Source: Sphingopyxis sp. L1A2A (lineage in GTDB: Bacteria; Pseudomonadota; Alphaproteobacteria; Sphingomonadales; Sphingomonadaceae). From it: DNA of 64,000 nucleotides. The stretch covers positions 240,810-304,809 of the forward strand of contig NZ_SCOT01000001.1 of assembly GCF_005502465.1 (NCBI RefSeq). The letters run 5' to 3'. Shown here piece after piece: positions 9,091-17,359 of the stretch. The number at the start of each line of letters is the position of its first letter. Positions within the stretch are counted from its first letter, which is position 1. Below the pieces are notes generated by a model. The model did no database searches. It saw only the letters and a list, made by a program, of their open reading frames with translations, and was not told where the DNA came from. Made by a program: the position numbers and the translations under genes.

Positions 9091-9921
9091 TCACTTCACC
9101 ACCCGATCCGCCTCGTCGATCGTGCCGCCGCCGATTTCGCGGTCCTCGCTATAACGGATGTGCACCGGCCCTTTCAGCTTGGCGGCGAGTTCGGGCGGCA
9201 CGCGCAGCGACACCTGGCGCGCCGCGACCTCGGGATAGACCGCGATGCCGCGCGCGATCAGCAGCGGTTCGGGCGCCCCCGGCCGCGTCACCTCGATGTC
9301 GCCATAGACCGATCGGTTGCCGCTGCGTGTCAGGTCGAAATTGAACGCCGGACCGTCGGGCGTCTCGGCGACCCACGCGTCGCCGATCACCGCCTCGGCG
9401 CCCAGATCGCCAACGCGCACGATCACCGGAATGGTGATGCCGTAAATCGGGGTGAGCGCGATCGACACACCGCCGCCCGCCGGCTTCGACGAGTCCGACG
9501 GGACCGCCGCGGCGGCGTCGGGCACCGCGCGAAACAGCATATGCGCGCGATATTCGCCCGGCGGCGTGCCTTCGGGAATGCGCACCCCGACGCGGATCAC
9601 CTGCGGCTGATTGGGCGGCAGGGTGACGCGGCGCGGACTGAACGCGATCATGTCGAGCGCGGTGCGCTCGGCGGGACTGACGTTTTCCTCGGCAATCTCG
9701 TCGAGCCCGCCGACCGCGGTCATCCGCTTGATCTCGAGGCTGATACGATAGGTCGCGGGCTCGGCACCGATGTTGTTCAGCACCACCTCGGTGCCGCGCG
9801 ATCCGTCGAGCACCACCCGCGTCGGCGCGACGAGCAGGTCGCCCGCCGCCTGGACGGGCAGCGCCGCGCCGCCGAATGCCAACGCGAAAAACAGGCCGAA
9901 GCCCTTGAAAAGTCTAGGCAT
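9091..9921 (-). CDS. Periplasmic pilus-assembly chaperone (PapD-like)
   Basis: The 276-residue protein has a signal peptide of about 24 residues (ending VQAAGD). It then shows the PapD-type first Ig domain: a strand with DLLVAPTRVVLDG, conserved N-N-I-G, FSPRRVTLPPNQPQVIRVG, and YRAHMLFR. A second Ig-like domain carries IPVIVRVGDL. Such chaperones cap pilin subunits by donating a strand and hand them to the usher. ATG 9921 begins the signal peptide; an in-frame extension to 10044 lacks export features. It lies between the pilin and usher genes in one leftward unit. Confidence 0.8.
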   Translation of the reverse strand: MPRLFKGFGLFFALAFGGAALPVQAAGDLLVAPTRVVLDGSRGTEVVLNNIGAEPATYRISLEIKRMTAVGGLDEIAEENVSPAERTALDMIAFSPRRVTLPPNQPQVIRVGVRIPEGTPPGEYRAHMLFRAVPDAAAAVPSDSSKPAGGGVSIALTPIYGITIPVIVRVGDLGAEAVIGDAWVAETPDGPAFNFDLTRSGNRSVYGDIEVTRPGAPEPLLIARGIAVYPEVAARQVSLRVPPELAAKLKGPVHIRYSEDREIGGGTIDEADRVVK

Positions 9922-10120
9922 GGATACGATCCCCACAATCGTTGGTCCGGAATGGCCCACACCATTCCGCTGGTCGCATCCTGCCTGCGCCAACATGGTT
10001 GATATTTCGCTAACCAAGCCGCGCGCCGCGCGCGAATTCCGCACACAAAATGGGGTCGCCAGACCTGCGCCTGGCGACCCCTATTTGGCCGGCGCGCCGA
10101 AGCCCTCCGGTCCCCCCATA

Positions 10121-10618
10121 TTATTGGTAGTTGGCGGTGACGTTGAACGTCCCGGTATAGTCGCCCGCGGTCTGGTTGGCGCCAACGCTCAGCGTGCCGC
10201 CGACCTGAAAGCTGCCACCGGTTGCGCCCAGCGTGATGTTCGCCGCCGAATAGGTCAGCGTCGAGGCCATCGTACCGCCCAGCGAACCGTTGAGCGTGAC
10301 GTTGGCGTCACCGCCGACCAGCACAACGGCGCCGTCGGTACCGGCGACGTTGAAATTGGCCGCGGTGGTCGTCCCGGTGCAGGTCAGGCCCGCGCCGCAG
10401 GTGCGGGCGCCAGCGGTCGTCACGGCGACGGTCGAAGCGGTGGCACCGCTGATGATCGTCGCATATTGCAGGTCGCTGGTATTGGTGAGCGTGATCTGGC
10501 GCAGGATCTTGGCCGTGGCCGTCCCGGTCGCCGTTGCAGCATGGGCCGCCGAAGCGTTCATGGCGAGGGCAGCAATCGCGGCGCCGACGATGGCGCGCTT
10601 CATTCCAAATTTGCGCAT
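10121..10618 (-). CDS. DUF4402-type pilin subunit
   Basis: A small exported protein of 165 residues with a basic start (MRKFGMKR), a hydrophobic core and signal cleavage near AAHA-AT (about residue 27). The mature part is rich in Ala, Gly and Thr, has one Cys pair (TCGAGLTC), and ends AGDYTGTFNVTANYQ. The penultimate Tyr and strand-like tail resemble chaperone-usher pilins; the overall pattern fits DUF4402. ATG 10618 has AAGGGA about 10 nt upstream. It is the first gene of the leftward pilin-chaperone-usher unit, so it is probably the major subunit. Confidence 0.75.
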   Translation of the reverse strand: MRKFGMKRAIVGAAIAALAMNASAAHAATATGTATAKILRQITLTNTSDLQYATIISGATASTVAVTTAGARTCGAGLTCTGTTTAANFNVAGTDGAVVLVGGDANVTLNGSLGGTMASTLTYSAANITLGATGGSFQVGGTLSVGANQTAGDYTGTFNVTANYQ

Positions 10619-10984
10619 ATGTTTGGTCCCTTGAATTCGAAAACTGACAATCGAAACTCGAATGGAAATCCCACCCCATTCGCCGACCTGTTTAGCGGCG
10701 CACAGGTTCAACCTTTGCCAGCAAGATTGGTTAACAACGCAATAGGAATTGCCCCGCCCTACCCGTGGTAAGCGAGGTAAATCAGGGGTTTAGCCTGACG
10801 ATGAAGGGGTCGTGGGGACCGCCCGTCCTTCCTTAACGGCCCGGACTGGCACAAATTAAGCGCGCTGCGCGGTATCGATTCGCACCCCGCTCGTTATCTC
10901 GTCTCGGCAAAGGCACGGCCTTACCGTGGCCTTTGGCGATCAACGTCGAGATTCCGGCCCGCGCCGGAATGACGGGCTGATCTG
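10619..10984. other. Intergenic region between parB 3' end and the pilin operon
   Basis: These 366 bp hold no convincing gene. The right end carries a hairpin just past parB (10951-10970). The left part, with several A/T-rich patches such as those around 10730-10760, must contain the pilin promoter, but no clear -35/-10 pair could be assigned. Confidence 0.5.
10951..10970. terminator. Hairpin after parB
   Basis: ATTCCGGC and GCCGGAAT form a perfect 8-bp stem with a CCGC loop, 15 nt beyond the parB stop. No T-run follows on the minus strand. It may end the parAB transcript or be a remnant of the dispersed GTCATTCC-type repeat. Confidence 0.45.
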
Positions 10985-11941
10985 TCAGATCGCCTCGCCG
11001 CTCAATCGCTGGCAGATCATGTCGAGCTGGTCGAGCGACGCGAATTTCAGCGTCAGCGCCCCCTTGCCGCCGCCGGCATATTGGATCGCGACCCCGATGC
11101 CGAGCAGTTCGGACAAATGGCGTTCGACGGCGACGATGTCGGGATCGCGCCCGCCGTCCATGCCCTTATACTCCAGCGGCGCCTTGCGCCCGCCGCCCTT
11201 GTCCTCGCGCACCAGCGCCTCGACCGCGCGCACCGACAGGCCGTCCTTGACCACCCGCCGCGCGATCGCCTCGGCATCGACGGCGCCGATCAGCGCGCGC
11301 GCGTGGCCCATCGCCAGCGATCCGTCGCCGACCAGCGCCTGCACCGCGTCGGGCAGGTCGAGCAGCCGCATCAGATTCGCGACATGGCTGCGCGATTTGC
11401 CGACCAGTTTCGCCAACGCTTCCTGATTATGCCCGAAATCGTCGATCAGGCGGCGATAAGCGCCCGCCTCTTCGATCGCATTCAGGTCTTGCCGCTGGAT
11501 ATTTTCGACCAGTGCGATTTCATAGGTCGCGGCATCGTCGAGTTCGCGCACCAGCGCCGGGATCTGATGGAGTCCCGCCCGCTGTGCGGCGCGCCAGCGC
11601 CGCTCGCCCGCAACCAGCTGATAGCCGTCACCGTCGGGGGCACGGCGGACGATGATCGGCTGCAACAGCCCGCGCAGCCCGATCGAATCGGCGAGTTCGG
11701 TGATCGCATTGTCGTCGAAATGGCGCCGCGGCTGTCCCGGCAGCGGGCGAATCGATCCCAGCGGCACATGCTGCACCGCGTCGCCCGACACCGTCGATAC
11801 AGTCTTTGCGGCGCTGCCCGCACTGGCGAGCACCGGCGCCTCGGCGGCAACGTCACCAAAGAGCGCGTTCAGCCCGCGCCCCAGTCCCGACGGCCGCTTG
11901 CGTGCCGGCGATGCTCCACCCTCGTCTTTATTATCAACCAT
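10985..11941 (-). CDS. parB: Chromosome partitioning protein ParB
   Basis: A 318-residue ParB. The N-terminus has the ParA-contact type sequence (RPSGLGRGLNALFGD, about residues 17-31). The CTPase/sliding-clamp domain carries LRGLLQPIIVRR and the arginine patch GERRWRAAQRAG. A helix-turn-helix region around EALAKLVGKSRSHVANLMRL recognises parS, and a C-terminal dimerisation domain closes the protein. ParB loads on parS and works with ParA to segregate origins. Three perfect parS sites lie 0.9-3.7 kb upstream. The ATG follows the parA stop codon with no gap. Confidence 0.97.
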   Translation of the reverse strand: MVDNKDEGGASPARKRPSGLGRGLNALFGDVAAEAPVLASAGSAAKTVSTVSGDAVQHVPLGSIRPLPGQPRRHFDDNAITELADSIGLRGLLQPIIVRRAPDGDGYQLVAGERRWRAAQRAGLHQIPALVRELDDAATYEIALVENIQRQDLNAIEEAGAYRRLIDDFGHNQEALAKLVGKSRSHVANLMRLLDLPDAVQALVGDGSLAMGHARALIGAVDAEAIARRVVKDGLSVRAVEALVREDKGGGRKAPLEYKGMDGGRDPDIVAVERHLSELLGIGVAIQYAGGGKGALTLKFASLDQLDMICQRLSGEAI

Positions 11942-12724
11942 TTATGCAGCCTTGCGGACGTTGGGCAGACGATCGATCAACTCGCGCGCCAGCGCGATAT
12001 ACGCCGCCGACCCGGCGCAACGATGGTCATAGATCAGCGCCGGCAAACCATGACTCGGCGCCTCCGACAGGCGGACGTTGCGCGGGATGACGGTTTGGAA
12101 CACCACCGGCCCCAGCACTTCGCGGACATCGTCCGACACCTGATCGGTCAGCCGGTTGCGGCGATCGAACATCGTTAGCGCGACCCCCAGAATCGACAAT
12201 TTCTGGTTGAAACGCTCGCGCACCCGCTCGACCGTCGTGAGCAGCTGGCTCAGCCCCTCAAGCGCGAAAAATTCGCATTGCAGCGGCACGATCAGCGATT
12301 CGGCCGCGATCAGCGCGTTGAGCGTCAGCATCCCCAGCGACGGCGGGCAATCGATCAGGCAAATGTCCCATTGCGCCGCGTCCGGTCCCGACAGCGCCTG
12401 CTGCATCCGGTGCAACCGGTCCTGAAATTCGATCAGTTCAATCTCGGCGCCCGACAGGTCGACCGTCGCCGGGACGATGTCGAGCCGCGGCACCGCGGTC
12501 GGGATCGCGCATTCGCGCAAGCTCGCATCGCCGCGCAGCAGCTCGTAACTCGAATATTCGCGCTGCGCCTGCTTGATCCCCAGCCCGGTCGAGGCATTGC
12601 CCTGCGGATCGAGGTCGATGATCAGCGTCCGCCAACCGGTCGCCGCCAGCGCGGTAGCCAGGTTGATCGCGGTCGTCGTCTTGCCAACCCCGCCCTTCTG
12701 GTTCGCCACGCAAATGCGGATCAT
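11942..12724 (-). CDS. parA: Chromosome partitioning ATPase ParA
   Basis: A 260-residue ParA/Soj ATPase. The deviant Walker A box KGGVGKTTT is at residues 10-18, the switch region LIIDLDPQGNAS follows, and Walker B is DICLIDCPPSLG. It binds DNA nonspecifically in the ATP form and moves ParB-parS complexes. The short N-terminus is the chromosomal (Soj) type without a DNA-binding extension. ATG 12724 overlaps the rsmG stop by 4 bp (ATGA) and has GAGG 6 nt upstream, so it is coupled to rsmG and parB in one operon. Confidence 0.97.
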   Translation of the reverse strand: MIRICVANQKGGVGKTTTAINLATALAATGWRTLIIDLDPQGNASTGLGIKQAQREYSSYELLRGDASLRECAIPTAVPRLDIVPATVDLSGAEIELIEFQDRLHRMQQALSGPDAAQWDICLIDCPPSLGMLTLNALIAAESLIVPLQCEFFALEGLSQLLTTVERVRERFNQKLSILGVALTMFDRRNRLTDQVSDDVREVLGPVVFQTVIPRNVRLSEAPSHGLPALIYDHRCAGSAAYIALARELIDRLPNVRKAA

Positions 12725-13386
12725 GCTTTTCCTCGTTTCTTATCCGTGATTTGCCCGATTCCGACCAGAATCTGGCTGTCGGCGTCGGTAAGGCTTTGTT
12801 CCACGTGAAACAGATTCTGCCACGCCTGCGGCAACAACGCCAGTTCCTTAACCGCATTTCGCCCCTTTGGCAGCAGCCAGCGCGTCGATTCGGTGGAAAA
12901 ACGGGCGGATAAGTCGATCAGCTTGTCGAGCGGCGCAAACGCCCGCGCGCTGATCGTCGCCGCAGCGCGCGTTTCGATGCGTTCGAGCGGCGCTTCGACG
13001 ACCTCGACATGCGCTAGCGCCAGTTCACCAACCACCGCACGCAGGAAATCGCACCGCCGCCTACGCGATTCGACCAGCATCATAGGCCGGTCGCTCAATA
13101 TCGCGACGACGAGCCCGGGCAACCCCGGCCCGCTCCCCAGATCGAGCCACAGCCCGTCGCGATCGTTATCGAGCGCAAGCAATTGCGCGCTGTCGGCAAT
13201 ATGACGCACCCACAAGACCGGGATCGTCGACGCGGCAATCAGGTTTTGCTGCGCACTCTCAGCGACGAGCATCGTCGCAAACCGCTCCAGCCGCATCCAT
13301 TGAGCGGTAGACGGGGCAAAGGTCGCGCCGATCCAGTCGCGCGCAGCTTGTTCGCTGCCTACTATCGCGTCAACGTTACCCATCAT
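12721..13386 (-). CDS. rsmG: 16S rRNA (guanine-N7) methyltransferase RsmG
   Basis: A protein of 221 residues matching RsmG (GidB), which methylates G527 of 16S rRNA (E. coli numbering) using S-adenosylmethionine. It shows HIADSAQLL, the SAM-binding loop LDLGSGPGLPG (about residues 81-91), then VESRRRRCDFLR and ARAFAPLDKL. The C-terminal codons for NLFHVEQ contain a parS palindrome (12797-12812). Two consecutive ATGs (13386 and 13383) are possible starts. It begins the rsmG-parA-parB unit and overlaps parA by 4 bp. Loss of this enzyme is known to give low-level streptomycin resistance. Confidence 0.95.
   Translation of the reverse strand: MMGNVDAIVGSEQAARDWIGATFAPSTAQWMRLERFATMLVAESAQQNLIAASTIPVLWVRHIADSAQLLALDNDRDGLWLDLGSGPGLPGLVVAILSDRPMMLVESRRRRCDFLRAVVGELALAHVEVVEAPLERIETRAAATISARAFAPLDKLIDLSARFSTESTRWLLPKGRNAVKELALLPQAWQNLFHVEQSLTDADSQILVGIGQITDKKRGKA
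12797..12812. other. parS: parS site 1
   Basis: TGTTCCACGTGAAACA, a match to the bacterial parS consensus, lies in the rsmG coding region. On the minus strand it encodes part of LFHVEQ. It is about 10.3 kb from the putative oriC. Confidence 0.93.
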
Positions 13387-13682
13387 CCACTTTCCATTCC
13401 GTCATTCGCGAGAAAGCGGGAATCTCGTCCATCCTTCTTCCCGCCTTTGCGCCTTTGCGTGAGCCAAACAATTTCTCACACAAAGACACAAAGATGTCGC
13501 GTCAGGCATCACCCCACGTGCTTCACAGGCATAGTCACTCACCTCAGTTTCCGTTCGTGTCGAGCGAAGTCGAGACACCCATCGGTATAGCGCTTCGCGC
13601 GAAACCCAGAACCTGTTGCCTAGGCCAAAACCGCCCTCTTTGTGTCTTTGTGTGAGATTCCAATAGCCTGCCGCCCGCGACC
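13387..13682. repeat. Repeat-filled spacer between rsmG and mnmG
   Basis: This 296-bp gap holds no real gene. A perfect 19-bp inverted repeat (CTCACACAAAGACACAAAG at 13475-13493, reverse complement at 13638-13656) bounds a 144-bp centre. That centre contains another common sphingomonad word, GTGTCGAGCGAAGTCGAGAC (hairpin 13557-13578). A degenerate GTCATTCGCGAGAAAGCGGG palindrome sits at the left side near 13402. The element nests several repeat types and could also act as a terminator for mnmG. Confidence 0.7.
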
Positions 13683-15545
13683 TCAAGCCGCCCGCCGCCG
13701 GCTATGCACCATGATCGCGGTCAACGCCGCCGGGGTCACCCCATCGATCCGTGCTGCCTGCCCCAAGGTCTCCGGCCGCGCCTTGCTCAGCCGCTCGACC
13801 ATCTCGCGCGACAGCCCGCCGATCGCGGCGTAGTCGAGCGCCGGATCGAGCAGAATCGACTCGTTCGCCGCCAACGACCGCAACTCGGCATCCTGCCGCG
13901 CGATGTAAGGCGCATAATGCGCATCCTCGACCAGCTCGGCGAGGATCGTCGGATCGATCACGTCTAGTTCGGGTGCCAGCTGCGCCAAGGTCGCAATCGT
14001 CACATCGGGAAAGCGCAGCAGTTCGATCCGCGTCCGCGCGATCCCGTCGCCGGGGATCGCCATCCCGATCACGCCATAATCGGCGCTCATCACCGGCACC
14101 GCGAGCAAGGCTTCGGCTTTCGCACGCTCGGCCTGCCGCGCCGCGAACAGCGTCGCCGTCGCCGGACGCACCAGCCCCAGCGCAATTCCCTTCGGCGTGA
14201 GTCGCGTCGCCGCGTTATCAGCCCGGAGCCGCAGCCGGTATTCGGCGCGCGCGGTGAGCATCCGATACGGCTCCGTCACCCCCTGCAACACCAGATCGTC
14301 GACCATCACCCCGATGTAGGATTCGGATCGGTCGAGGATCAGCGGCGCACGTCCCTGCCCCGCCAGCGCCGCGTTGGCGCCCGCGATCAGCCCCTGCGCC
14401 GCGGCCTCTTCATATCCGGTCGTCCCGTTGATCTGCCCCGCGCAATAAAGCCCGGACATCGCGCGAACCTGCAACGTCCGGTCGAGCGCGCGCGGATCGA
14501 TATGGTCATATTCGACCGCATAGCCGGGAACGACCATCTCGACCGCCTCCAGCCCCTCGATCGTGCGCAGCATGGCGAGCTGGACGTCGGCGGGCAACGA
14601 GGTCGAAATGCCATTCGGATAGACGAGGTGCGTGTCGAGCCCCTCGGGCTCCAGAAACACCTGGTGCCCGTCGCGATCGGCAAAACGGTGGATCTTGTCC
14701 TCGATCGACGGGCAATAGCGCGGCCCCGCCGCCCCGATCGCGCCCGTAAACAGCGGTGAGCGATGAAGATTATCAGCAATGATCGCATGCGACTCGGCGT
14801 TGGTGCGCGTGATCGCGCAAAAAATCTGCGGCACCATCCGTGCGCTGTTCCACGTGGAACAGGTCCATGTCCCGCCGTCCGACGGCTGTTCTTCGAGCCG
14901 CGCCCAGTCGATCGTCCGCCCGTCGAGCCGCGGCGGCGTCCCGGTCTTCAGCCGCGCCATCGGCAGATCGGCGGCGCGCAACTGCGCCGCCAGCCGATGC
15001 GCGCCATCCTCGCCGATGCGCCCGCCGACCATCCGCTCCTCGCCGCGGAACATCCGCCCGCCCAGAAAGGTGCCGGTCGCCAGCACCACCGCGGGCGTGG
15101 TCAGCACCGTTCCGTCGCCGAGCGCAAGCCCGGCGACCGTCGCCCCGTCGGCGGACAACCGCAGCGCGGCGGCTTCCCCGGCGATGACCGTGATGCCATC
15201 CTCGGCCGCCAGCAGGCGCTGGATCGCATCGCGGTAGCGCGTCCGGTCGGCCTGGACGCGCGGCCCCTGCACCGCGGCGCCCTTCGACGCATTGAGCATC
15301 CGGTAATGGATCGCAGCATGATCGGCGGCGCGCGCCATCCAGCCGTCGAGCGCGTCGACCTCGCGCATCAGATGCCCTTTGCCGAGCCCGCCGATCGCTG
15401 GGTTGCACGACATCGTCCCAATCAGCGCCGGATCGAAACTGACCAGCGCGACGCGCGCGCCGAGCCGCGCCGCGGCAGCGGCGGCTTCGGTTCCGGCATG
15501 GCCACCGCCGACGACGATGACATCATATATGGTGCTGCTGTGCAT
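13683..15545 (-). CDS. mnmG: tRNA uridine-34 carboxymethylaminomethyl-modifying enzyme MnmG
   Basis: A protein of 620 residues, full length for MnmG (GidA). The FAD-binding motif GGGHAG is at residues 13-18, with MSCNPAIGG and [13 protein letters not shown] following, the conserved [12 protein letters not shown] near residue 200, and [14 protein letters not shown] later. With MnmE it modifies the wobble uridine of several tRNAs in the cytoplasm. A parS palindrome (14846-14861) lies inside the frame and encodes CSTWN in a loop that varies in the family. It is downstream of mnmE, 75 bp away, on the same strand. Confidence 0.97.
   Translation of the reverse strand: MHSSTIYDVIVVGGGHAGTEAAAAAARLGARVALVSFDPALIGTMSCNPAIGGLGKGHLMREVDALDGWMARAADHAAIHYRMLNASKGAAVQGPRVQADRTRYRDAIQRLLAAEDGITVIAGEAAALRLSADGATVAGLALGDGTVLTTPAVVLATGTFLGGRMFRGEERMVGGRIGEDGAHRLAAQLRAADLPMARLKTGTPPRLDGRTIDWARLEEQPSDGGTWTCSTWNSARMVPQIFCAITRTNAESHAIIADNLHRSPLFTGAIGAAGPRYCPSIEDKIHRFADRDGHQVFLEPEGLDTHLVYPNGISTSLPADVQLAMLRTIEGLEAVEMVVPGYAVEYDHIDPRALDRTLQVRAMSGLYCAGQINGTTGYEEAAAQGLIAGANAALAGQGRAPLILDRSESYIGVMVDDLVLQGVTEPYRMLTARAEYRLRLRADNAATRLTPKGIALGLVRPATATLFAARQAERAKAEALLAVPVMSADYGVIGMAIPGDGIARTRIELLRFPDVTIATLAQLAPELDVIDPTILAELVEDAHYAPYIARQDAELRSLAANESILLDPALDYAAIGGLSREMVERLSKARPETLGQAARIDGVTPAALTAIMVHSRRRAA
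14846..14861. other. parS: parS site 2
   Basis: TGTTCCACGTGGAACA is a perfect 16-bp palindrome matching parS, inside mnmG. Confidence 0.94.
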
Positions 15546-15604
15546 GATCGCAGCGCCCTTAGCCCAAATGCAGCGCCGAATCCATCGCCGTACGACCGAA
15601 GCGA

Positions 15605-15620
15605 TGTTTCACGTGAAACA
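15605..15620. other. parS: parS site 3
   Basis: TGTTTCACGTGAAACA, the classical parS palindrome, extended to 20 bp by flanking GA/TC. It lies between mnmG and mnmE and directly abuts the mnmE stop codon. It is about 7.5 kb from the putative oriC. Confidence 0.96.
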
Positions 15621-16952
15621 TCATTTTCCGATGCAGAAACGTCCAAACAAAGTGTCGAGCATATCTTCCACCCCCGCTCGTCCGGTGATCCGGTCGAGCG
15701 CCCCGCTCGCCAGCCGCAGCCGTTCGGCGAGCAGGATCAGGTCGCCCGCCTCGCGCGACCCCGCTTCGATCCGCAGCCAATCGCGCGCCTCGCCCAGCGC
15801 GGCGCGCTGGCGCTGACGCAGCGCCGCCTCCCCTTCGCGCGGCAACAATGTCCGCGCCATCTCGACGATCAACCGATGCAGCCTGTCCATCCCCTCACCC
15901 GTCGCCGCCGACAGCATCAGGTCGCACCGCGCCGCCGCGGCTTCGGCCGCGGCGTCGCCCTTCCAGCGGTCGGCCTGCGCCGCGATCAGGATCGCGCGCG
16001 GGTGGTCCGGGACATCATGCGGCGGCCCCAGCCACAATATTATGTCCGCCGCCTCGACCGCCGCCTTCGCACGGTCGATCCCGATCATCTCGATCGTATC
16101 GACACTGTCCCCGCGCAGTCCCGCGGTATCCGAAAAGCGCATCGCGATCCCGTCGAGTGCCAACGGGGTCTCGATCACATCGCGCGTCGTCCCCGCGACC
16201 GGCGACACGATTGCCAGCTCCCTCTGAGCCAAAGCATTGATTAAAGTCGATTTTCCGGCATTCGGCGGCCCCGCAATGACCACCGACAATCCCTCGGCGA
16301 TCACCTCGGCGGCGGGTCGCGCCAGCCACCCGCCCAGTTCGTCCGCCAGCCCGCCCATTCCCGCAATCAACCGCCGCGCGACGGCGTCGCCAACTTCGAC
16401 ATCATCCTCATCGGCAAAATTCAGCTCGGCCTCGGCCCCCGCCATCAGCGTCAGCAAGCGATCCTGCCACCCCGCCACAGCGCGCGACACATGCCCGCTC
16501 GCCAGCCCGAGCGCCTGCACCCGCTGGCTCTCGGTCTCGGCCGCGAGCAGGTCGGCCAGCCCCTCGGCCTCGGCGAGGTCAATCCGCCCGTTGAGGAACG
16601 CGCGCCGGGTAAACTCGCCCGCCTCGGCACGCCGCAGCCCCGGCAGCGTCGCCAGCGCCGTTTCGACCGCCGCCACGACAGCGCGGCCGCCATGCAAATG
16701 TAGCTCGGCCAGATCTTCGCCGGTCGCCGTCGCCGGTCCGGGGAACCAGAGGACCAAGGCACGATCGAGCGGCGCGCCTGCGAGAGACTTGAGATCGGCC
16801 AGCGTGGCCCGCCGCGGCGATGGCAAGCGCCCGGCAAGCGCCCGTAACGCCTCTCCTGCCTGCGCCCCGCTGATTCGCACGACCGCGATCGCCGCCGGCG
16901 GCATCCCGCTCGACAGCGCGAAAATCGTGTCGCTTACGCTGGCTTGGTTCAG
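15621..16952 (-). CDS. mnmE: tRNA modification GTPase MnmE
   Basis: MnmE of about 443 residues: N-terminal folate-binding domain (SDTIFALSSG, then AIAVVRISG), a helical domain, the GTPase core with P-loop GPPNAGKS near residue 228 and DTAGLRG, and the canonical C-terminal FCIGK. The start is odd: no ATG, GTG or TTG lies just ahead of the conserved N-terminus. The best choice is a CTG at 16952 that overlaps the TGA of the upstream gene (CTGA), mimicking the usual ATGA coupling. An ATG at 16907 would delete the conserved first strand, and the far ATG at 17300 would add a shadow-frame extension. The product is certain, the start is not. Confidence 0.9.
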   Translation of the reverse strand: MNQASVSDTIFALSSGMPPAAIAVVRISGAQAGEALRALAGRLPSPRRATLADLKSLAGAPLDRALVLWFPGPATATGEDLAELHLHGGRAVVAAVETALATLPGLRRAEAGEFTRRAFLNGRIDLAEAEGLADLLAAETESQRVQALGLASGHVSRAVAGWQDRLLTLMAGAEAELNFADEDDVEVGDAVARRLIAGMGGLADELGGWLARPAAEVIAEGLSVVIAGPPNAGKSTLINALAQRELAIVSPVAGTTRDVIETPLALDGIAMRFSDTAGLRGDSVDTIEMIGIDRAKAAVEAADIILWLGPPHDVPDHPRAILIAAQADRWKGDAAAEAAAARCDLMLSAATGEGMDRLHRLIVEMARTLLPREGEAALRQRQRAALGEARDWLRIEAGSREAGDLILLAERLRLASGALDRITGRAGVEDMLDTLFGRFCIGK

Positions 16953-17257
16953 CTCTTGCGCCCCCGCGCGGGCTTGTCGTCGTCGGCCCCAGCCGCGGAT
17001 TTTCCGGCCGCGTTGCTCGCCCCGCCCATCAGCCCGCCGCCGAACTGACCGAGCAGCGACTGGACCAGCCCCAAGCCGCTTTCGCCCATCGGTACCCAGG
17101 TCTTCACCATCGCCTGCACCATGTCGGGAGTGATCCCCTTCGCCATCAACTCCTTGACCCGGTCGAGGTAGATGTCGTGCAGCGGCTCCAGATTTGGCAG
17201 CCCGAACAATTGCCGCGCCTCTTCGGGGGTGCAATCGATCTCGATATTGAACTTCAT
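16949..17257 (-). CDS. DUF6489-like small protein
   Basis: A 102-residue protein beginning MKFNIEIDCTPEEARQLFGL, then PNLEPLHDIYLDRVKELMAKG, a glycine-rich segment and a charged Ala/Lys tail. This matches a small uncharacterised family common in sphingomonads that I recall as DUF6489; no function is known. ATG 17257 is chosen because the conserved block begins there, although the frame is open to 17344. Its stop overlaps the proposed CTG start of mnmE, so translation of mnmE may depend on it. Confidence 0.7.
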   Translation of the reverse strand: MKFNIEIDCTPEEARQLFGLPNLEPLHDIYLDRVKELMAKGITPDMVQAMVKTWVPMGESGLGLVQSLLGQFGGGLMGGASNAAGKSAAGADDDKPARGRKS

Positions 17258-17359
17258 CGCCTGTCTCCGCCCCGAAATGCCGGTAAGCCGCTTGAGCCAT
17301 GCCCGCAGCCCCGCTAGCTTCGCGCTTTCAACGCCATTTAGCAAGAGTCAGGAGCCACC

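Noticed and set aside
13402..13686. Small open frames between rsmG and mnmG
   Set aside because: They are built from inverted repeats and have no coding pattern.
14846..14861. Transcription factor operator inside mnmG
   Set aside because: The palindrome is an exact parS match and two more copies lie near parAB, so ParB is the simpler reader.
16953..17300. N-terminal extension of mnmE to the ATG at 17300
   Set aside because: It reads the DUF6489-like gene in another frame and has no similarity to MnmE; the conserved N-terminus begins near 16937.
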